13,206 nt of DNA from Caryophanales bacterium UBA6448. Lineage in GTDB: Bacteria; Bacillota_I; Bacilli_A; RF39; UBA660. Position numbers and translations under genes: made by a program. Under the pieces are notes generated by a model. That model searched no databases. It was not told the DNA's origin and saw only the letters and a list, made by a program, of their open reading frames with translations. Shown in pieces: positions 13,164-13,206 of the stretch. The DNA is taken from the NCBI GenBank assembly GCA_002439555.1, contig DJOC01000034.1, positions 445 to 13,650 of the forward strand. The letters run 5' to 3'. Each line of letters begins with the position of its first letter. The first letter of the stretch is position 1.

Positions 13164-13192
13164 ATTATACTTACTTTATTGTATTTTGTCAA
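13164..13192 (-). promoter_or_regulatory. Consensus SigA promoter for the Cys-rich gene
   Basis: The minus strand reads TTGACA (13187-13192), 17 bases, then TATAAT (13164-13169), both hexamers perfect. It is the strongest promoter in the window. The start would be about 16 bases before ATG 13141. Confidence 0.85.
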
Positions 13193-13206
13193 ATTTACCA
13201 ACTAAG

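Noticed and set aside
1..13206. CRISPR array, insertion sequence or mycoplasma-type UGA recoding
   Set aside because: No regularly spaced repeats and no transposase were found; TGA ends several genes, including those at 710, 1036 and 4959, and Trp is encoded by TGG.

Overview
The window is A+T-rich bacterial chromosome. Almost every gene is on the minus strand, with strong AGGAGG-type ribosome binding sites and SigA-type promoters. Gene content points to a Bacilli/Firmicutes lineage, probably an uncultured gut member near Erysipelotrichales/RF39-like groups. The evidence is the infC-rpmI-rplT operon with an L20-type leader, the era-yqzL-recO order, and the sporulation genes yqfC and yqfD. TGA is used as a stop in several genes, so this is not a code-4 mycoplasma. 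The lineage is inferred from gene content only.

Right end to centre, in the direction of minus-strand transcription: a cysteine-rich protein of unknown function with a consensus promoter (12470-13141); the infC-rpmI-rplT operon behind an attenuator-like leader (10920-12400), with infC apparently starting at AUA and L20 carrying a charged helix plus a Rho_N/SAP-like tail; then a tRNA-Ile2(CAU)/tRNA-Leu(UAG) pair with its own promoter and a two-way terminator (10464-10728). Two degraded pieces of the tRNA-Ile2 sequence lie on the opposite strand, one on each side of the tRNA pair.

Centre: an MvaI/BcnI-like PD-(D/E)xK nuclease with no methyltransferase in the window (9610-10374), a 140-residue orphan protein with its own promoter (9154-9576), and tex (6960-9104) ending in a terminator.

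Left of centre is a long compact run of genes: yqfC, yqfD, a VanZ-like membrane protein, ybeY, dgkA, era, a 29-codon yqzL-like gene, recO and tdk. It resembles the Bacillus yqfC-recO region, but phoH, pgpH (yqfF) and cdd are absent and a VanZ gene sits in the gap. The products link sporulation (YqfC/D), lipid-carrier phosphorylation (DgkA), ribosome maturation (YbeY, Era), recombination (RecO) and thymidine salvage (Tdk). A terminator follows tdk.

Left end: three overlapping genes of unknown function (42-1698). The two outer ones are about 90% identical paralogues over their last ~180 residues, with unrelated-looking N-termini, and a different 109-residue gene sits between them.

The most unusual items are the tRNA relics, the L20 fusion, the AUA start of infC, the orphan MvaI-like nuclease and the recombined paralogue cassette.
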